A model generated the notes under the pieces. It worked only from the letters and a program-made list of their open reading frames with translations. It was not told the DNA's origin and ran no database searches. Made by a program: the position numbers and the translations under genes. 64,000 nucleotides of DNA, taken from Eulemur rufifrons (taxonomy: Eukaryota > Chordata > Mammalia > Primates > Lemuridae). The DNA lies in contig NC_090999.1 in the NCBI RefSeq assembly GCF_041146395.1, positions 64,795,001 to 64,859,000 on the forward strand, written 5' to 3'. Of this stretch, positions 63,490 to 64,000 are shown in pieces. The first letter of the stretch is position 1. Every line of letters starts with the position of its first letter.

Positions 63490-64000
63490 AGTATCTCCCA
63501 GCTTATGGGTTCTTATGTAATATGACTTTCATACTCCCTAACAAAAGGTAGAATTGAATTCCCCTCTCCTTGAATCTGGGCTGGCCTTAATGTCGTTCTT
63601 GACTAATAGAATGTGGCAGAAGTGATATTCTGGGACTTCCAAGGCTAAGTCATAAGCAGCTTTGCAGCTTCTACTTGGGTCTCTTGAAACATCCGCTTTT
63701 AAATTCTTCCTTTCAGAACCAAGCTGCCATGACATAAGAAGCCAACACATGCCAGCCCAAGCCATCTGGAATGTCCAACTAGTTGTCTTTGGATGGTTGC
63801 ATTCCCAGGCATCTGCCTGGAACCACTCTAGAGACTTGGACAAGAACTTCCCAGGCAAGCCCAGTTACCACACTGAATAATGGAAAAAAAACAGTAAATA
63901 AGTTTTGGGGGAGTTTGTTATGCAAAAAATGAGGGATGTTGGAGGCAGACAGACTAAAGTTTAAACGTGGGTTGTTTCACTTTTTTGTGACTTTCAGTGA
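63490..64000 (+). mobile_element. MaLR MLT1-type LTR remnant, continuing to or beyond window end
   Basis: 'CTCTCCTTGAATCTGGGCTG', 'GACTAATAGAATGTGGCAGA', 'AGTGATATTCTGGGACTTCC', 'TTGGGTCTCTTGAAACATCC', 'AGCTGCCATGACATAAGAAG' and 'TTGGGGGAGTTTGTTATGCA' follow the MLT1 LTR consensus. Short frames at 63538-63858 (minus) and 63662-63880 (plus) are repeat-derived. Confidence 0.8.

Overview
This is a mammalian nuclear genomic window, almost certainly from a primate. It is AT-rich and intron-dominated, with 7SL-derived Alu dimers and monomers, MIR and L2 fossils, old L1 pieces, MaLR-type LTRs and DNA-transposon remnants. The best preserved Alu (60136-60409) carries variants such as 'GAGCAAGAACGAGACC' and 'GATGATGCCAC' that I associate with lemur/loris (strepsirrhine) Alus, so a strepsirrhine primate is the best guess. 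There is no sign of bacterial, plasmid or viral gene organisation.

The only gene I can identify with certainty is the 3' end of MCTP1 (multiple C2 and transmembrane domain-containing protein 1) on the minus strand. Four consecutive coding exons join in frame with canonical splice sites: 20319-20210, 16414-16305, 14121-14024 and 12746-12675 (stop codon TAG). Together they encode the last 128 residues: the linker after the first membrane segment, the second membrane segment, and the cytosolic tail ending in KRKKNNLG. A repeat-poor stretch below 12675 is the 3' UTR. Its end is not fixed by the sequence; AATAAA signals on the minus strand lie at 11578-11583, 10613-10618, 10545-10550, 10430-10435 and 7907-7912.

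Layout: 1-7900 is AT-rich sequence downstream of MCTP1, with exon-like but interrupted segments on the plus strand and one short open segment on the minus strand. It probably lies toward a convergent neighbour; SLF1/ANKRD32 is the neighbour in human by recollection, not proven here. 7900-12674 is the probable MCTP1 3' UTR and flank. 12675-20319 holds the four exons and three introns of 1277, 2183 and 3795 bp. 20320-64000 is one intron of at least 43.7 kb, because the exon preceding 20319 was not found in the window. This intron holds nearly all the mobile elements and a small CpG-rich patch (about 53805-54000), followed on the plus strand by a consensus splice donor at 54123. That patch is the best candidate for an unannotated promoter or antisense first exon.

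Most of the open reading frames in the window are short chance or repeat-derived frames and are not reported as genes. I found no novel multi-gene system. The most useful second-look items are the intronic CpG patch, the exon-like series at 2.7-6.8 kb, a fossil Tigger transposon with recognisable transposase remnants, an LTR-like repeat flanked by an unusually long direct duplication, and several long perfect inverted repeats.
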